From Platanthera guangdongensis (Eukaryota; Streptophyta; Magnoliopsida; Asparagales; Orchidaceae): a stretch of DNA of 64,000 nucleotides. Every line of letters begins with the position of its first letter. Position 1 is the stretch's first letter. Made by a program: the position numbers and the translations under genes. A model generated the notes under the pieces. It saw only the letters and a list, made by a program, of their open reading frames with translations, did not search any database and had not been told where the DNA came from. The stretch spans positions 121,765,900-121,829,899 of the forward strand of contig CM077158.1 of assembly GCA_039583875.1 (NCBI GenBank), read 5' to 3'. Shown here in pieces: positions 22,586-35,200 of the stretch.

Positions 22586-23999
22586 ATGACCCAACATAAT
22601 CCGTCAAATCTAATTGATTTGGATCCGGAGATCGAAGGCACCTTTTGGCGTGAATAATGATCCTGCCCTCCAATTCTAACTGATTCGGTTGAGGAGACCG
22701 TAGGGGACGTTAATTTTACAACCATGAATTTGAATGAAAATGATGGCCAATCAGCCAACCCTGACCCAAATTCTGCCGAGCAACTTACCATGCATCATTA
22801 TGCTCGGCCTAACTTGGAAGGGACATATTCAAGCATTATTCGACCTCCCATGGCGAACAATAATTTTTAGTTGAAGTCTAGCATCATATCAATGGTGCAG
22901 CAATACGTGCAATTCGACGGAATGCAAGATGAAGATCCGAATGCACATATTGCTAGCTTTTTAGAAATCTACAATACGTTTAAGATAAACGACGTTACAA
23001 ATGATGGTATAAGGCTAAGAGTTTTTTCTTTTTCTTTAAGAACAAAAGCCAAACAATGGTTTACTTCTCTCCTAAGAGGATCAATCATTACCTGGGAACA
23101 GTTAATGAAGAATTTCTTAGCTAAGTATTTTTCTCCCGCTAAGACGACTATGCTTAGAAACGACATTTCTTCGTATAGCCAAATCGATTCCAAAACACTC
23201 TATGACACTTGGGAGAGGTATAAGGAACTATTAAGAAGATACCCTCATCATACTCTGGTTGTATGGTTACAGGTTCAGACAGTCTATAATGGTGTAAATC
23301 AAACGAAAAAGTAGATGATAGATGCTCATCCGGTGGTTCTTTAAACCGCAAAACTCCAAAGGAAGCTCTTGTTCTTTTTGAGGATATGGCCATGAATACC
23401 TACCAATGGAATGTGTCAACGTCCCGCCCTAATAAAGTTGCAGGTATGTACGAGGTTGACACGGTGTCCCAGCTAGCATTACAAATAGCGATACTGAACA
23501 AGAAGATGACGGAGATGTCTACTGTCTCTGCCCCTCAGCTATGGGAAACTGCGAATGTTGCCGCCGAGCAGGTGGATTATCTGGGGAACATACCCAAGCC
23601 TACTCCAAATAATTTTTCTGTGTTTTCTTCTCCTCTTGGTTTTTGTAATAATTCGAACTCTTATCATCCTGGATGGCGTAACCATCTGAACTTTTCTTGG
23701 AGTAATTACTCTAACGCGATGCACAACCACCACCACATGATTCTGCACCACCACCCCCTCCGCAAAATAATCATAATTTTCAAAAGCTTCACTCCATGGA
23801 GGATATGTTTTCAAAATACATTACTTCAAATGACGCGACCATTAGAAACCTAATAGGGTCCATTAAAAATCTAGAGAACCAAAGAGGGAAGCTCACTAAA
23901 ATTATATCCGAGCAACCTCCCGAGTCTCTCCCTGCTAATACAGGGCCAAACCCAAGAGAGCAAGCAAAAGCTATAACTCTTCAGAGTCGGAAATAAATT
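22586..23999 (+). pseudogene. ATH gag
   Basis: ATG at 22586 opens a frame broken by TAA and TGA near 22655 and TAG near 22868. Then comes the recognisable Athila capsid block (SIISMVQQYVQFDG, then KAKQWFTSLLRGS and ETLYDTWERYKELL-like text) to a stop at 23312-23314. A shift near 23325 leads into TPKEALVLFEDMAMN and a linker with another shift near 23790. The last block (MEDMFSKYI to TLQSRK) ends at TAA 23994-23996. No CCHC knuckle is evident. The amount of damage exceeds that of any other element here, consistent with ATH being the oldest layer. Confidence 0.85.
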
Positions 24000-26900
24000 T
24001 CTAGTGTAGTTAGTGAAGAGCCCGGGGTAAGCCCCGCCCCTATTTTAGAAATTCAACCTGCTGAAAAAGATTTAATCACTCCACCCTCGGTTTTGAAAAA
24101 TTATTCTACTCCGCCTTATCATTCTCAAATTAACAAAGAATGGTTAGATGATCAATATAATCGCTTCCTAGAAATTTTCAAGCAAATACACATCAATTTG
24201 CCCTTCCATGAAGCGATATCTCAAATGCTCAAGTACGCTAAGTACTTGAAAGATCTTCTAACAAATAATAAAAAGCTAGAGAATTTATCGCAGGTAACAT
24301 TAAACGCCGAGTGCTCTGCCGTCTTAACAAATAACTTGCCAAAAAAAAATAAACGATCAGGGTATTTTTTCTATTCCTTGTGTTTTTGGTAACTTAGTTA
24401 TTAAGCACGCGTTAGCTGACTTAGGAGCAAGCATCAACTTGATGCTATTCTCCTTGTTTAAGAAGTTAGGATTGGGCACCCTTTGCCCTACGAAAATGAG
24501 TACCCAGATTTTCGATAGGTCGATAAAGTATCCGTTAGGAATCATTGAGGACATTTTAGTTAAAGTCGACAAATTCATCTTTTCGGTGGATTTCATCATT
24601 TTGGATATCGAAGATTATGTCGAGGTTCCCCTGATTCTTGGCCGACCCTTCCTTGCCACCTCCTGTGCTATCATCGATGTGAGAAATGGAAAGCTTTTCT
24701 TACGTGTCGGAGACGACAAGGTAGCTTTCTCCATCACCCCTTCTATGAAAAATACCATAGAAAATTACGACTCTTGTTTCTTTCTAGATATGTTAAATGA
24801 TAACTCTTCTCTTTGTATTCCTGAAAATGATTTTTCTTCTTCACTTTGTTTTCAAACATCTCACCCGAGTCTTCACAAGAAACTGTGTTGGCCATAGATT
24901 CACCCCCTCAAAATTTTAATATAAATCAAAAGTTTATGAAGAACTGGTTTTTGAAAAGGAAAAAACCCTCTAATTCATCATACGAGGAACCTAATACGTT
25001 AGAACTAAAGGAACTACCCGATCAGTTGAAGTATGCATTTCTAGAAAAAGACTCGAAGCTACCAGTGGTAGTTTCAACATTTTTAACTGAATCTGAAAAC
25101 TATAAACTTCTACATGTTTTAAAAAAGCACCGCCGAGCTATTGCTTGGCAGATTTCTGATATAAAAGGCATAAGCCCATCGTTTTGCACACATAAAATTT
25201 TAATGGAAGATAATTCAAGCAAATCTATTCAACCTCAGTGTCGCATAAATCCAGATATGAAAAAAGTAGTAAAGGGCGAGGTTTTGAAATTATTAGACGC
25301 AGGAATTATCTATCACATATCAGATAGCAAGTGGGTTAGCCACGTTCAGGTAGTTCCTAAGAAAGGAGGGATCACAGTAGTAGTAAATGAAAATAATGAT
25401 TTAATTCTGACACGAACGGTGACAGGAGGGCGTATGTGGATAGATTATCGTAAGTTGAATGATGCCACCCATAAGAACCACTTCCCCTTGTCTTTTATCG
25501 ATCAGATCTTAGAACGTTGGTCCGGCCATAGCTTTTATTATTTTCTCGATGGTCTCTCGGGATACTTTCAAATCCCTATTTTGCCCGAGGATCAGGAGAA
25601 AATGATGTTTACTTGTCCCTTCGGCACCTTCTCCTATCGAAGAATGCCATTTGAGTTATGTAATGCACCAGCAATATTTCAGCGATGTATTCTAGCTATT
25701 TTTGACAAGTACGTAGAAAGTATTATGGAGGTATTTATGGATGACTTCTCTGTGTTCGGTGACTCATTTGATATCTGCTTAGAAAACTTAGAAAACTTTT
25801 TGGAGAGATGTGAGGAAACTAACCTTGCCCTGAATTGGGTAAAATGTCATTTCATGGTTTTGGAGGGTTTAGTTTTAGGTCATAAAATTTCTTCGAGAGG
25901 GATTGAGGTTGATAGAGCGAAAATCAAGGTAATTGAAAAATTGCCACCTCCAACCAATGCTAAGGAGATACATAGTTTCTTAGGCCACGGCGATTTCTAC
26001 TGTAGGTTCATAAAAGATTTTTTCAAAATCACCAAACCCCTTACTCAGCTGCTAGAAAAAGACTCCCATTTTTAGTTTGATGATCTTTGTTTATCAGCCT
26101 TCGAATTAATAAAAGCTAAATTAATTATTGCGCCTATTATGATAACACTGGTCTGGGAACTTCCTTTTAAGATTAAGTGCGATGCGAGTAGCTTTGCGGT
26201 GGGAGCCATTCTAGGACAATGCATATCAAAAACTTCTAAGCTATTTACTATGCGAGTAAAACGCTCACATCCACACAAGAAAATTACACCACGACGGTAA
26301 AGGAGCTTTTAGCTGTTATCTTTGCCTTCGATAAATTCCGCCCATATATAACGCTTTCTAAAATTATAGTTTTCATGAACCACTCGACCCTCAAGTACTT
26401 ACTTGCTAAATCAGATGCTAAGCCGAGCTTGATTCGTTGGGTCTTGCTCCTTCAGGAGTTTGACTTGGAAATCCGAGATAAGAGGGGGGCCGAGAATTTG
26501 GCTGCAGACCATCTCTCGCGTTTAGATAACTCGTATATTGAAAATTTAGAAGAAAAAACTTTTAATGATTATTTTCCCAATGAGAAGCTATTTTTGATTA
26601 ACACTTCCCCTTCTCCTTGGTTTGCAAACATCGCCACTATTTAGTTTCTCGTGTCCTCCCGAAAGAGTTCTGCTCTCAGCAAAAGAAGAAATTCTTTTCT
26701 GATCTGAATAACTATTTTTGGGAGGACCTGCATCTTTTTGGAGGTTGTGTTGACCAGGTAGTGAGGCGATGTGTGTCATTTGAAGAGGGACCGGATATTT
26801 TAAAACAATTACATGAAGGGCCGACTGGTGTCCACTATCAAGCAAATCACACCGCTCACAAAGTGCTTAGTGCAGGCTTTTATTGGCCTAGCCTTTTTAA

Positions 26901-27905
26901 AGATGTCCAAACTTTTGTGAGTAGGTGTAATAGTTGCCAGCGGTCCGACAATATCTCTAATAAAAATGAAATGCCACAAAATTACTTTCTCGAGTGCAAA
27001 GTCTTCGATCTTTGGGTAATTGATTTTTTGGGCCCTCTTCCATCTAATTTTGGGAACAAATACATTTTAATTGCAGTGAATCATATTTCTCGTTGGGCAG
27101 AGGCCCAAGCTCTTCCTACCAACGACACCCGAGTTGTTATCACTTTCTTAAAAAAATTATTTTCTCGATTCGGTACTCCTAGGGCCATCGTTAGTGATAG
27201 TGGTTTGCAATTTTGTATTGCTCAACTTGCTAAAACTCTTTTAAAATATGGCGTTACACATATACTTTCAACGGCTTACCCCCCCCCCCCCAAACTAACG
27301 GCCATGTCGCAGTAGTAAATAGGAAAGTTAAAAGCATTTTAGAAAAGATAGTTTCCACTTCACGAAAGGATTGGTCGGTTAAATTAGAAGACGCTCTATG
27401 GTCTTACCGAACAACATACAAAACATCCATCGGTTGTATGCCCTATCAGTTAGTTTATGGAAAGTTGTGCCATTTACCCGTCGAACTTGAACATCCCGCT
27501 TTTTGGGCCTTAAAATTTTTAAATCTCGATCCCCACTCTGTCACCGATCTTCAAAAATTCCAACTTAACGAACTCAACGAGTGGCGCTCCTATGCATTCA
27601 AAAATAACAAATTATATAAGGAGCGAACGAAGTGTTTTCACGATATAAATTTAAGGCACCCAAAAATATTCAAACCGGGCGACCAAGTATTGCTTTATAA
27701 TTCACGTCTGCGTTTATTTCCGGGCAAATTCAAATCTTGATAGTCTGGTCCTTTTTCTGTAAATGAAGTTTTTCCTTATGATACTGCTTTAATCTCTCAC
27801 CCGGACAAGGGTGACTTCAAAGTAAATGGGAAGCGTCTGATACTTTACTTATCTAGTGATGATGTCAGTCTGAACAATATTAATTTTCTTTTACATGAAC
27901 TGTAA
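24000..27905 (+). pseudogene. ATH pol: protease, RT, RNase H, integrase
   Basis: Protease: ADLGASINLM near 24415-24445 and PLILGRPFL near 24630. RT (24846-26075): MWIDYRKLND and the catalytic FMDD near 25735, ending at TAG 26073-26075 where Trp is expected. RNase H is shifted in frame at 26100-26300 and resumes at 26375 with HSTLKYLLAK. Integrase (from about 26640): an HHCC finger, VIDFLGPLP with the first Asp and IVSDSG with the second. A run of 13 C (27279-27291) then destroys the HPQTNGQ motif that precedes the catalytic Glu. TGA and TAG lie at 27738-27743; the tail (FKVNGKRLILYL) ends near 27905. Confidence 0.88.
27279..27291 (+). repeat. C13 homopolymer in ATH integrase
   Basis: Thirteen consecutive C replace the codons that normally read HPQ, shifting the frame. 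It could be real slippage or a sequencing artefact. Confidence 0.85.
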
Positions 27906-28058
27906 TAACTTAAGACTATATTCATTTTTTTGGGAACTATTACTATTTTTGGACAATATTCTTTTTGTTCCAGCTCAAATGACCTTTTTAAACAAAGGGC
28001 GCTCTTGGGAGGCAACCCAAGATTTTTTCTGTTTTCTTTATTTTTCACTTTTTGCCCC

Positions 28059-28080
28059 GGGGGGGGGGGGGGGGGGGGGG
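28059..28080 (+). repeat. G22 homopolymer
   Basis: Twenty-two consecutive G directly preceded by CCCC (28055-28058). Long G runs are rare in AT-rich retrotransposon DNA and hard to sequence, so the exact length is doubtful. Confidence 0.9.
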
Positions 28081-29606
28081 CTCCAAAATGCTTTTGTTTT
28101 GCAATCGCCGGCTCCAACGTTGCTGATTCCAACAGATGCTCAGGATGATATTTCAAGAAGTTCAAAAGCATAAGCATGGGGGAGCGGTATCACCCAGCCA
28201 TTCGGGACTCATAAATCTGGGGAAGTACATGTATTAATTTCTTTAATTTCATTTTTTCTTATTAGCTTCTCTCTCTCCTTCTCCTTCTTCTCCATTGAGG
28301 ACAATGTTGAACTTTAAGTTTGGAGGAGTGTTTCCTTAATTAATCTTTTGAAAATCCCAAATTAAATTGAGTTAATTTTTGCCAAATCAATTAAAACCCC
28401 GTCACTTTGTATTTTATTATTTTTAAGACCATTTCTACTTGCTTAGTTAGAATAAATTATATTAATTTTCTATTTAAATAAGTTTAGCGAGTAGTATGTT
28501 GACTCATGCAGTGTTCCTATTTAAGGTAGTATATTGTTTTTGAAAATCTATTTTGAATATTTTTCACTTTTTCTATCCTTTCTTTTTATTTCTTTTACTT
28601 TTTTAAAACACATCATCCCTTTTTTTCCTATTAAAATCTTTTAAACATTAATCAGTATCTAGTGCAGTAGACACAAACCGATCTAGATGCTTATTATCAT
28701 TGTTTTCATAAAAGCAAATTCTCAATTTTCTATTTTAGTGCTTATTTTTTCGAAATTTCAAAGCTTTACTTTGAGTAGATTTAGAAAGCATGAAAATAAT
28801 CTAGAAATTACTTTTGGAAATGTTTCATCCTTTGCACCCTGCCTAACAATAATCGTTGCAGGCCATTTTGTGTCTTTTCCTTTCCTTTTTGTAGCCTCAC
28901 CTTTTGTTTCACCACTGCCAAATAGCTTACCTATATGCGCACTCTAAATTTGTTTTTGAGTTTTAATTGCTAATGTGCATCTTCTTGAAAACATTTGTGG
29001 AAAATCCTTGTATTATCTTTTGCTACGAAAGTGGAAATGTTTAAGTATGAAAAATGAAAAAAGAAATATTTGACGAAAAAAGTAAAAGAAAAGAGAAAAA
29101 AATCTGAAAGCAATTTATTTTGGCTAGCATTATTTTGGCAAAGCTCACTTCGTTTTGTTTTAAGTGTGCAAATATCCCTCAGGCTCATCTTTTGAATATC
29201 GCACCCTTAAAAATGTAAGCCTAACTGTACACCTAATTAAAGCCCTAGTGATTCATGCTTCCTACGTTTACTTTTTAGTATAGTAGCGAGAAACTAGATT
29301 GAGTACGTGTTTTCTTTAGAAATATTGATCTTTGTCTTGATTGACTATGATTTTAATTTGTCTCTTAGAATTTAGTAGTCACTCAATGCATCTTTTACTC
29401 GTTACTTTATTAAGTTTTAATTATGAAAAAATTTGGGATGATTTGTCTTTATATTTAGTGAAATTTATAAAATTATGTGCTAAGTTAAAGTAGAAATTTT
29501 CAGTTCTTTTTCAAAATTCCTCTATCTCTAAATGCCCGTCTTACTCGTTTACAGCATTTTTAAACTTTTCAATTAATCCTCTTTATTTTCGCTAACTCGT
29601 ACTCTT

Positions 29607-29640
29607 TGCTTGAGGACAAGCAATATAATAAGTATGGGGG
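29607..29640 (+). other. ATH hairpin and polypurine tract before 3' LTR
   Basis: TTGCTTG and CAAGCAA form a 7-bp stem with an AGGA loop (about 29607-29624). Six bases later AGTATGGGGG (29631-29640) is the polypurine tract. From memory this pairing is typical of Athila 3' ends. Confidence 0.7.
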
Positions 29641-29644
29641 AATT

Positions 29645-30150
29645 TGATGAAGCATAATTTAGATTAGTTTAGTAGGGCAAAATATGTATTTTCTCATTTA
29701 AGTCTTTTGTATTTTTGGGTTTTTTTGTTTCTTTTCTCAATTATTGTACTAACTTAGTTTATTTTCTATTTTTCAGCATTCTAGGTTTTGTCCTGTTACA
29801 TACCCCAGGTCACGCCCTCCTAGGGCGTGTACTTATGGCATGTAACCCAAGTAGAAAGAAGTAATCGGTCCGAAGTCAGACTCAGGAAATTCATCTTACA
29901 CGCCCTTAGTCATGCTCGTGTACCACCTCTCATGGGCTTGTACCTGAGGCGTGTCCCGATAAGTCACGAAGAATCACCACAGCACGACTTTTCCCCACTC
30001 CACCGGCACACCGCAGCTTACACGTCCATCTTACACGGGCGTGTCATCTGGGCATGTAACACACCTACAACCCCGGTCACTTCCATACTTTAATTTCAAC
30101 ATGAAAAGTCACGCCGAATGTGACTCGCTGTTGAAACCGTAAATTCGATC
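29645..30150 (+). repeat. ATH 3' LTR, left part
   Basis: It starts TGATGAAGCA after the polypurine tract. Between 29810 and 30060 it contains several TCACGCCCT/AGGGCGTGT and ACACGGGCGTGTC motifs. The continuation homologous to 8142-8664 is not found downstream in this window, so the LTR is truncated or split. The right limit given is approximate. Confidence 0.6.
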
Positions 30151-30832
30151 TCTATGGAGTTCACCCTTGGGGAAGGGGTGATCGCACACCTACTTCTTTC
30201 CCACAAGAAAAATGACAAAGAATGCAAGGAGGACCAATCCCATGGGCTCGGCGAGGAGGACCCACCACATACCCGGAAGATCTTAGAGCGCTTCCCCTCC
30301 TTAGCCAAAGACCGAGCTAAGGCTATCTCAGAAAGCATTAAAAGACTAAGGAGCAAGTGAGTTTGAAAGGCCTGCTTTCTGAGGTGCCACTTGCATCTTA
30401 TTTAAAAATTTCTGGAAACGGCCTGCAAATAGCCAACCTCCGTAATATTGAACAGCTATGTGCAGCCCAGCTTAGTTTGCCAACAGCGCAACTCCGCTAT
30501 TCTAACAAACTATTCTCACCCATGGGAGGGGCATCCAGTTAATTTTACACCTGGGCCCCACTGCGTAGGTCCCATAGACTTGGAGGTCAGCTCGCCACTG
30601 CTCTTCGCGCCCAGGGGGCGAGTGCGACCTGGCTCCCGTAGCTCACTGTTTCCTCTTGGGCGAGTGTGAGCTAGGCCGTCGCGACCTGCCTGTGCCTATG
30701 CCGAGGCGGGCTGGCGGCCAAGTCGCCTGTAGAAGAGATGGTTGTACCGGTCTGAAACTGCTACTGCGGGAGCCCCGAAAGGGGGCTCGCTGATCTGGAC
30801 CCATCGAACCCAACCCCGAATTTTAGTTCGAC

Positions 30833-31085
30833 GAATGTTGAGCTCAAACTCTGCTCGACGAATGCTGACCCAAAACTCTGCTCGATGAATTTTAATGCAA
30901 AACTCTGCTCGACGAATTCCCGGCGTGAGAGAGAGAGGGGAAGGGCCAGCTCGGGCGGCTCGCCCGCCTGACTTGGGCGAGAGCGAGCTGGCCATACTTT
31001 GCCTGTCCTCATACTGTACTGCTAGCTCACGCAGCTCACCCGCCTGACTTGGGCGAGAGCGAGCTGGCCATCCACTGCCCGCCCT
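30833..31085 (+). repeat. Two short repeat groups in the unassigned segment
   Basis: 30833-30925: four degenerate copies of about 33 bp built on AAACTCTGCTCGACGAAT. 30963-31075: two near-identical copies of CTCGCCCGCCTGACTTGGGC followed by GAGAGCGAGCTGGCCAT, about 80 bp apart. Confidence 0.8.
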
Positions 31086-31281
31086 TATATTGTTATAGGT
31101 GTAGGCAGGGTGCCTTAGTCCGCTCGCCTGATCTGGCAGACCCACTCAGTGAACACGGGGTTGTACATAATCCCCGCGCTTTTTGAGCTTGACCAAGCTC
31201 GGAAAGAATCATCCAACCCCATGTTCGGTGAGTGCTGTACTGAGCTGTCATTGAATCTTCTGGTGGATCCCACTCCCTGGC

Positions 31282-31289
31282 TATAAATA
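31282..31289 (+). promoter_or_regulatory. Candidate TATA box of the split ORF
   Basis: TATAAATA within GGCTATAAATACACC, 73 bases upstream of the ATG at 31355. Spacing suits a plant promoter with a short leader. Confidence 0.5.
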
Positions 31290-31354
31290 CACCACCGAGA
31301 CCTGAGGTGAATCCCTACCTTCTTTTGCTTTTCTGTGTGAACTGTACCTGCACC

Positions 31355-32096
31355 ATGCCTGTTAGTGAGGAAGTGCGAGCCCGGCTAGCAGCCGCGAGCC
31401 AAAAGGCCTGGGAGGAGGCCCTTGAGGCCGTACCGTGGTTGGCGCGTCGGTCTCCCAACCATCTCTTCTGGCAGGTAAAAGGAAAGATCGTCAGGCGATC
31501 TCCGGCAAAGGACTTCCCGGGCTCCAACTCGGCAGCGAGCACCGAGGTTATCCCTTAGGAATGTGCACCTCCCTCCTAGCTTGTCTCTTCATTTCTGACT
31601 TTTTCCATCGCAGGTACCGCCACGTCAAGAGGGAGACAGTGGGGAGGAGGATCGTTCCCTCCCGGTATCAACTGAGTGGGTCGCTAGCCCCTCGGGCATG
31701 GGTCCTCCCCCCCGGATACCCCTCGGTTGCCAATTCCCCCAGGGCTAGGGAAATCCCTTGCATCTTTCGAAGGAGAACCATTCTCGGGAGGACCGGGTTC
31801 TTCTTGACCGTCCAGTGGTGCGGGGGGCGTGCCAACCCCTGGTAAGCTCGTACTTGATGCTTGTTTGGTTCTCGCCTGTCCCTTCTGACTTTTTTCTTTG
31901 CAGGATACAACGCGATCTCCTCTGAAACCAAGAAGAGCGATGGGTATTCGCCTCCCCCCAACGCGGAGGCGGTTTCAGAGTATCTGAGCGACCCGACGGA
32001 TGCTGCGGGGATGAAGAGACAAGTGACACGGCTATTTCAGAAGCATACTCTGCTCTACAGGAGATCTTTAAACGATTTGACCGGGATAAACTGCGA
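31355..32096 (+). pseudogene. Split ORF with two intron-like gaps, product unknown
   Basis: Exon-like 1 (31355-31474) is exactly 40 codons, from MPVSEEVRARLAAASQKAWE to LFWQ, ending at CAG/GTAAAA. Segment 31475-31613 ends in TTCTGACTTTTTCCATCGCAG. Exon-like 2 (31614-31841) continues in the same frame (VPPRQEGDSGEEDRS, then STEWVASPSGMG), with one internal TAG at 31746-31748, to CCTG/GTAAGC. Segment 31842-31903 ends in TTCTGACTTTTTTCTTTGCAG. After it no frame is clean, but EETSDTAISEAYSALQEIFK then RFDRDKLR and a stop near 32096 looks coding. I do not recognise the product; a captured host gene or an accessory retroelement ORF are both possible. Confidence 0.35.
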
Positions 32097-32204
32097 TAGA
32101 GGCACGGGTCGCGGCCCTGTAGGGAGAGCGGGGCCCAGCCGAAGGGGAGGAGGTTACTTCTCCTGGCATGCACATTACGTGGGCCGAGGAGCATGTAAGA
32201 CCCT

Positions 32205-35200
32205 TTTTATATATTTCAAACCCGGGGGTCTTATGCCGAGAATCGCCGTTTTGCGGTGGCACCGACACTCAGGAAGGCCGCCACCACAAAATGCCGATTC
32301 TGCCAGCCTTTTCGATCATCAAGAGAGAGCAGTAATCATAAACTGAAATATAATTGAGTCCACAACATCATATAAAATGAAAAACCACAACAAGTCCATA
32401 AATATATAAAAAAGAGAGTACTGCAATAGAACAGAACAAATGAAATATAAGCGGGCTTAAGCCCGGTACATCAGATCCTCACTACAATCTCTCGCGGAAG
32501 TTATAAGTAACTAATCACTCATGGAACCAGTAGCTGGTGCTCCTCTGCTAGACTGGACCACCACCATGAGCACCGTACTCCGCTGGTACTGTGTCCCCTG
32601 CTGCTGCTCCCTGTCTCCCATCCGGAGCCCCAGTAATGTTGTGGTCCGAAAACCATTAGTCATAAAGACTAAGTCCTATCATCCCCCCTACCCCTCTCCC
32701 ATGGCTCCTAGGCACCGAGCGGGGAGGAGGAAAGGGAAGCTATAAAGGTGGAGAGTAAGAAAAGCAGGTGACGTTGGAACTAATCTAGCAGTTAAATTAT
32801 GATGTATGAACAACTAAGGAAGAAAGGTACAAACTAGCAGTTCTACAATAATAAGCAGTAAGGTAAGCAAGTAGAGTAAAGCAACACAGGTAGGAAAAAC
32901 ATTCTCGGAAGTAAGTAACCTTAAATTATATGAATGCCCATACAAACTTATAAGTTAAGTGGTCTTCTGCAAGGCTCCCATCATATAAAAAGTCTCATAC
33001 CAATTTATACGTAGGCGTGTCAGTTGTATGCAAGCATGAGTGTAGTGATATGCTATGCCATGATTCATGCAAGTGCAACTCATGCACACAGACCTTTAGT
33101 TCTCCCTATTTGAGCATCTAGCTTCACTCCCAGGAACCTCTGTAGTGGCAACAGAGACAGTGGGTCGGGCCCCCCACTCCTAGGCGGGTAATCACACTAC
33201 CAGGCCTAGCCCTTACGTATGCCTCTAGAAGGACAGAACCTAGAGTCACCACGTACTATTGCTGGACATATCCACCGGACTTTCTTTGGCCAAGTGTCCC
33301 ACACTACCGAGTTAACGTATCGACTTTGGTGTGAACGACCATCCAATATCGAATACCCACCACCTTATTTGTATCCAAATCCTTCCGAGCAACCGGCTCC
33401 CCAGGCTATCCCATCCGTTACATCTATCTTCTGAACCTACCATCCGGATGGCTAATCATACTAACCTAACCAACCTCTCAAGCTACTATGGTGTGTGAAT
33501 GTGAAACCCTAGTTATCATAGTTGCTCTTGAAGTTTATTATTCCTACTGTTTAGGTTAGCCTAGGATTGCCCAAGGTATTCCCCGTGAATGACTCTCGAG
33601 GGCACTAGGAACTATGATGGTAGTTGAAGCCCATCGTTCCATTTCACAAGGCACTTACTATTATTGGTTGTTACCCAACTCCCAATCCCTTTAATGTTGT
33701 ACTGGATCTAACCCTAGTGTATTTTGACTCTTTCTCTCTCCACGGGGAAGACGATGTTTCGTCGACGCCGAGCACCACTTAACACTAGTCAAACCTCTCA
33801 CTCCTCATCACGACTCCCGATGATAATCTCATTTCACTTACCGGATCAATACACTAATATCCAAACTCTCTAAGTTCATTTTGCACCATATTATGATTTC
33901 TGTAGTTTTTACTAAACGCAGACCATCCTAAGCTATATGATGCATACAAATGGAGGTACTCCAAATTATCATCCAAAATCCCTACAATATTTATTGGAGG
34001 TATATCATGTCATGGTTAGCATAAATCCAGAAGTTTATAATTTTGCTAATTTACTTGATAATTTATTTAATTTTCAAAGAGATCCAAATGTCGTAGTTTG
34101 AACATGAAGTACTATTTTCAGGCATGAAAAATGTTCCAAAAAATTATGATAAATAAAAGACAATTATGTATTAGTAAATTCAAGGTCTCCAAAGTTTCAG
34201 TAAGAATTAAACCTCTAAACAAAATTTTTGAACATAACCTACATTAACCAAGTTAAAGAGACAAGTACTGCCAATATACTTCTAAAAATTCTGAGAAAAT
34301 TCAAGGATGAATATAAAGACATATAAACTCTCCAAGTCAAGTTTCATAATTTATCAGTGAATAAGGAACTCTATACTTGATTTTCTCATAATAATCCAAG
34401 TTAACAGGTTAATGAACTAAGTACAACAATTATTCATCTAAAAATTGTAATAAAATTCTCATATAAGCATATCGACCTAAAAACACTACGGATCAAGTTT
34501 CATAATTTTCCAATAAAAATGGAGCTCTAAATCTATTATTGATCTTATTCCCACATTTATATAGTTGTGAAGTAAGTACTGGAAATTTACATCTAAAAAT
34601 TACAATAAAATTCTTGTATGATCATAATGGTCTAAAACTCACTCTGTCCTAATTTCATAATCATCTAATGGATATTAAGATCATAATAAAAACATAATTA
34701 TGTAGGGCTAATTCTGGTATTGCAAAGGTGACAGTAAAATTATTTATCTGAATTTCCTAATAAAATTATCCAAGACTTAAAATGACATTATGACCACACT
34801 GCCCAAGTTTAACAACTTTTCACATAGTTCTAATTACCTATCCTTCAATTTTAAGGATTGTGACCTAAACTAGGGTTAGGTTTTGAGGGGTTTAACGATC
34901 CAAATCCTCTAAGATTTTTACCAGAGGACCTTAGCTACCCTAGAGTCCTCTCTACCAAATTTCAAATCCATACAAGGGCATTTGACCACATGCCCCTTCA
35001 CAAACCCCCAAAGTCCAAACATACGTTTTGAACTTGGGTCCTAGGGCAATCCTACCCCAAACCACCCCATAACTCATATGAGGCTGTAAAAAGTCATGAA
35101 AAACCAGTGGACAAAGTTTCAGCCTCTGTTGAGGTGATTTGGCCACCCAATCCCACAAAGTGCTCTTTTGACCTAAATACCCTTTTTAGGGCAAAACTAG

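Larger units (their letters stand above)
27906..29644 (+). other. ATH noncoding segment between pol and 3' LTR
   Basis: About 1.7 kb, strongly AT-rich. Athila elements often carry an env-like frame here; none can be read on either strand. Two purine tracts resemble internal copies of the element polypurine tract: GCATGGGGGAG near 28174 and AAGTTTGGAGGAG near 28317. The stretch 28059-28080 is a G run. Confidence 0.65.
12895..30150 (+). mobile_element. ATH: Athila-like Ty3/gypsy element, interrupted by GYP1
   Basis: Part of the 5' LTR (12895-13079 plus 22143-22485), an Asp-tRNA-type primer site, a degenerate gag and pol, about 1.7 kb of AT-rich DNA, a polypurine tract and the beginning of a 3' LTR. 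Gag and RT sequence style (MVQQYVQFDG; MWIDYRKLND; VFMDDFSVFG) is that of plant Athila elements. The left part of the 5' LTR lies beyond COP2a. The rest of the 3' LTR is not seen after about 30150, so another insertion probably splits it. Confidence 0.85.
30151..32204 (+). other. Unassigned segment, possibly a nonautonomous element or captured gene piece
   Basis: No RT, integrase or LTR homologous to the other families here. It holds an ATG frame of 68 codons at 30154-30360 (polar, no recognised motif), local tandem and direct repeats at 30833-31085, a TATA box at 31282-31289 and a split open frame at 31355-32096. GC content is clearly higher than in the ATH region to its left. Borders are approximate: left is where ATH LTR-like sequence fades, right is where the LTR-like block starts. 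Confidence 0.4.
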
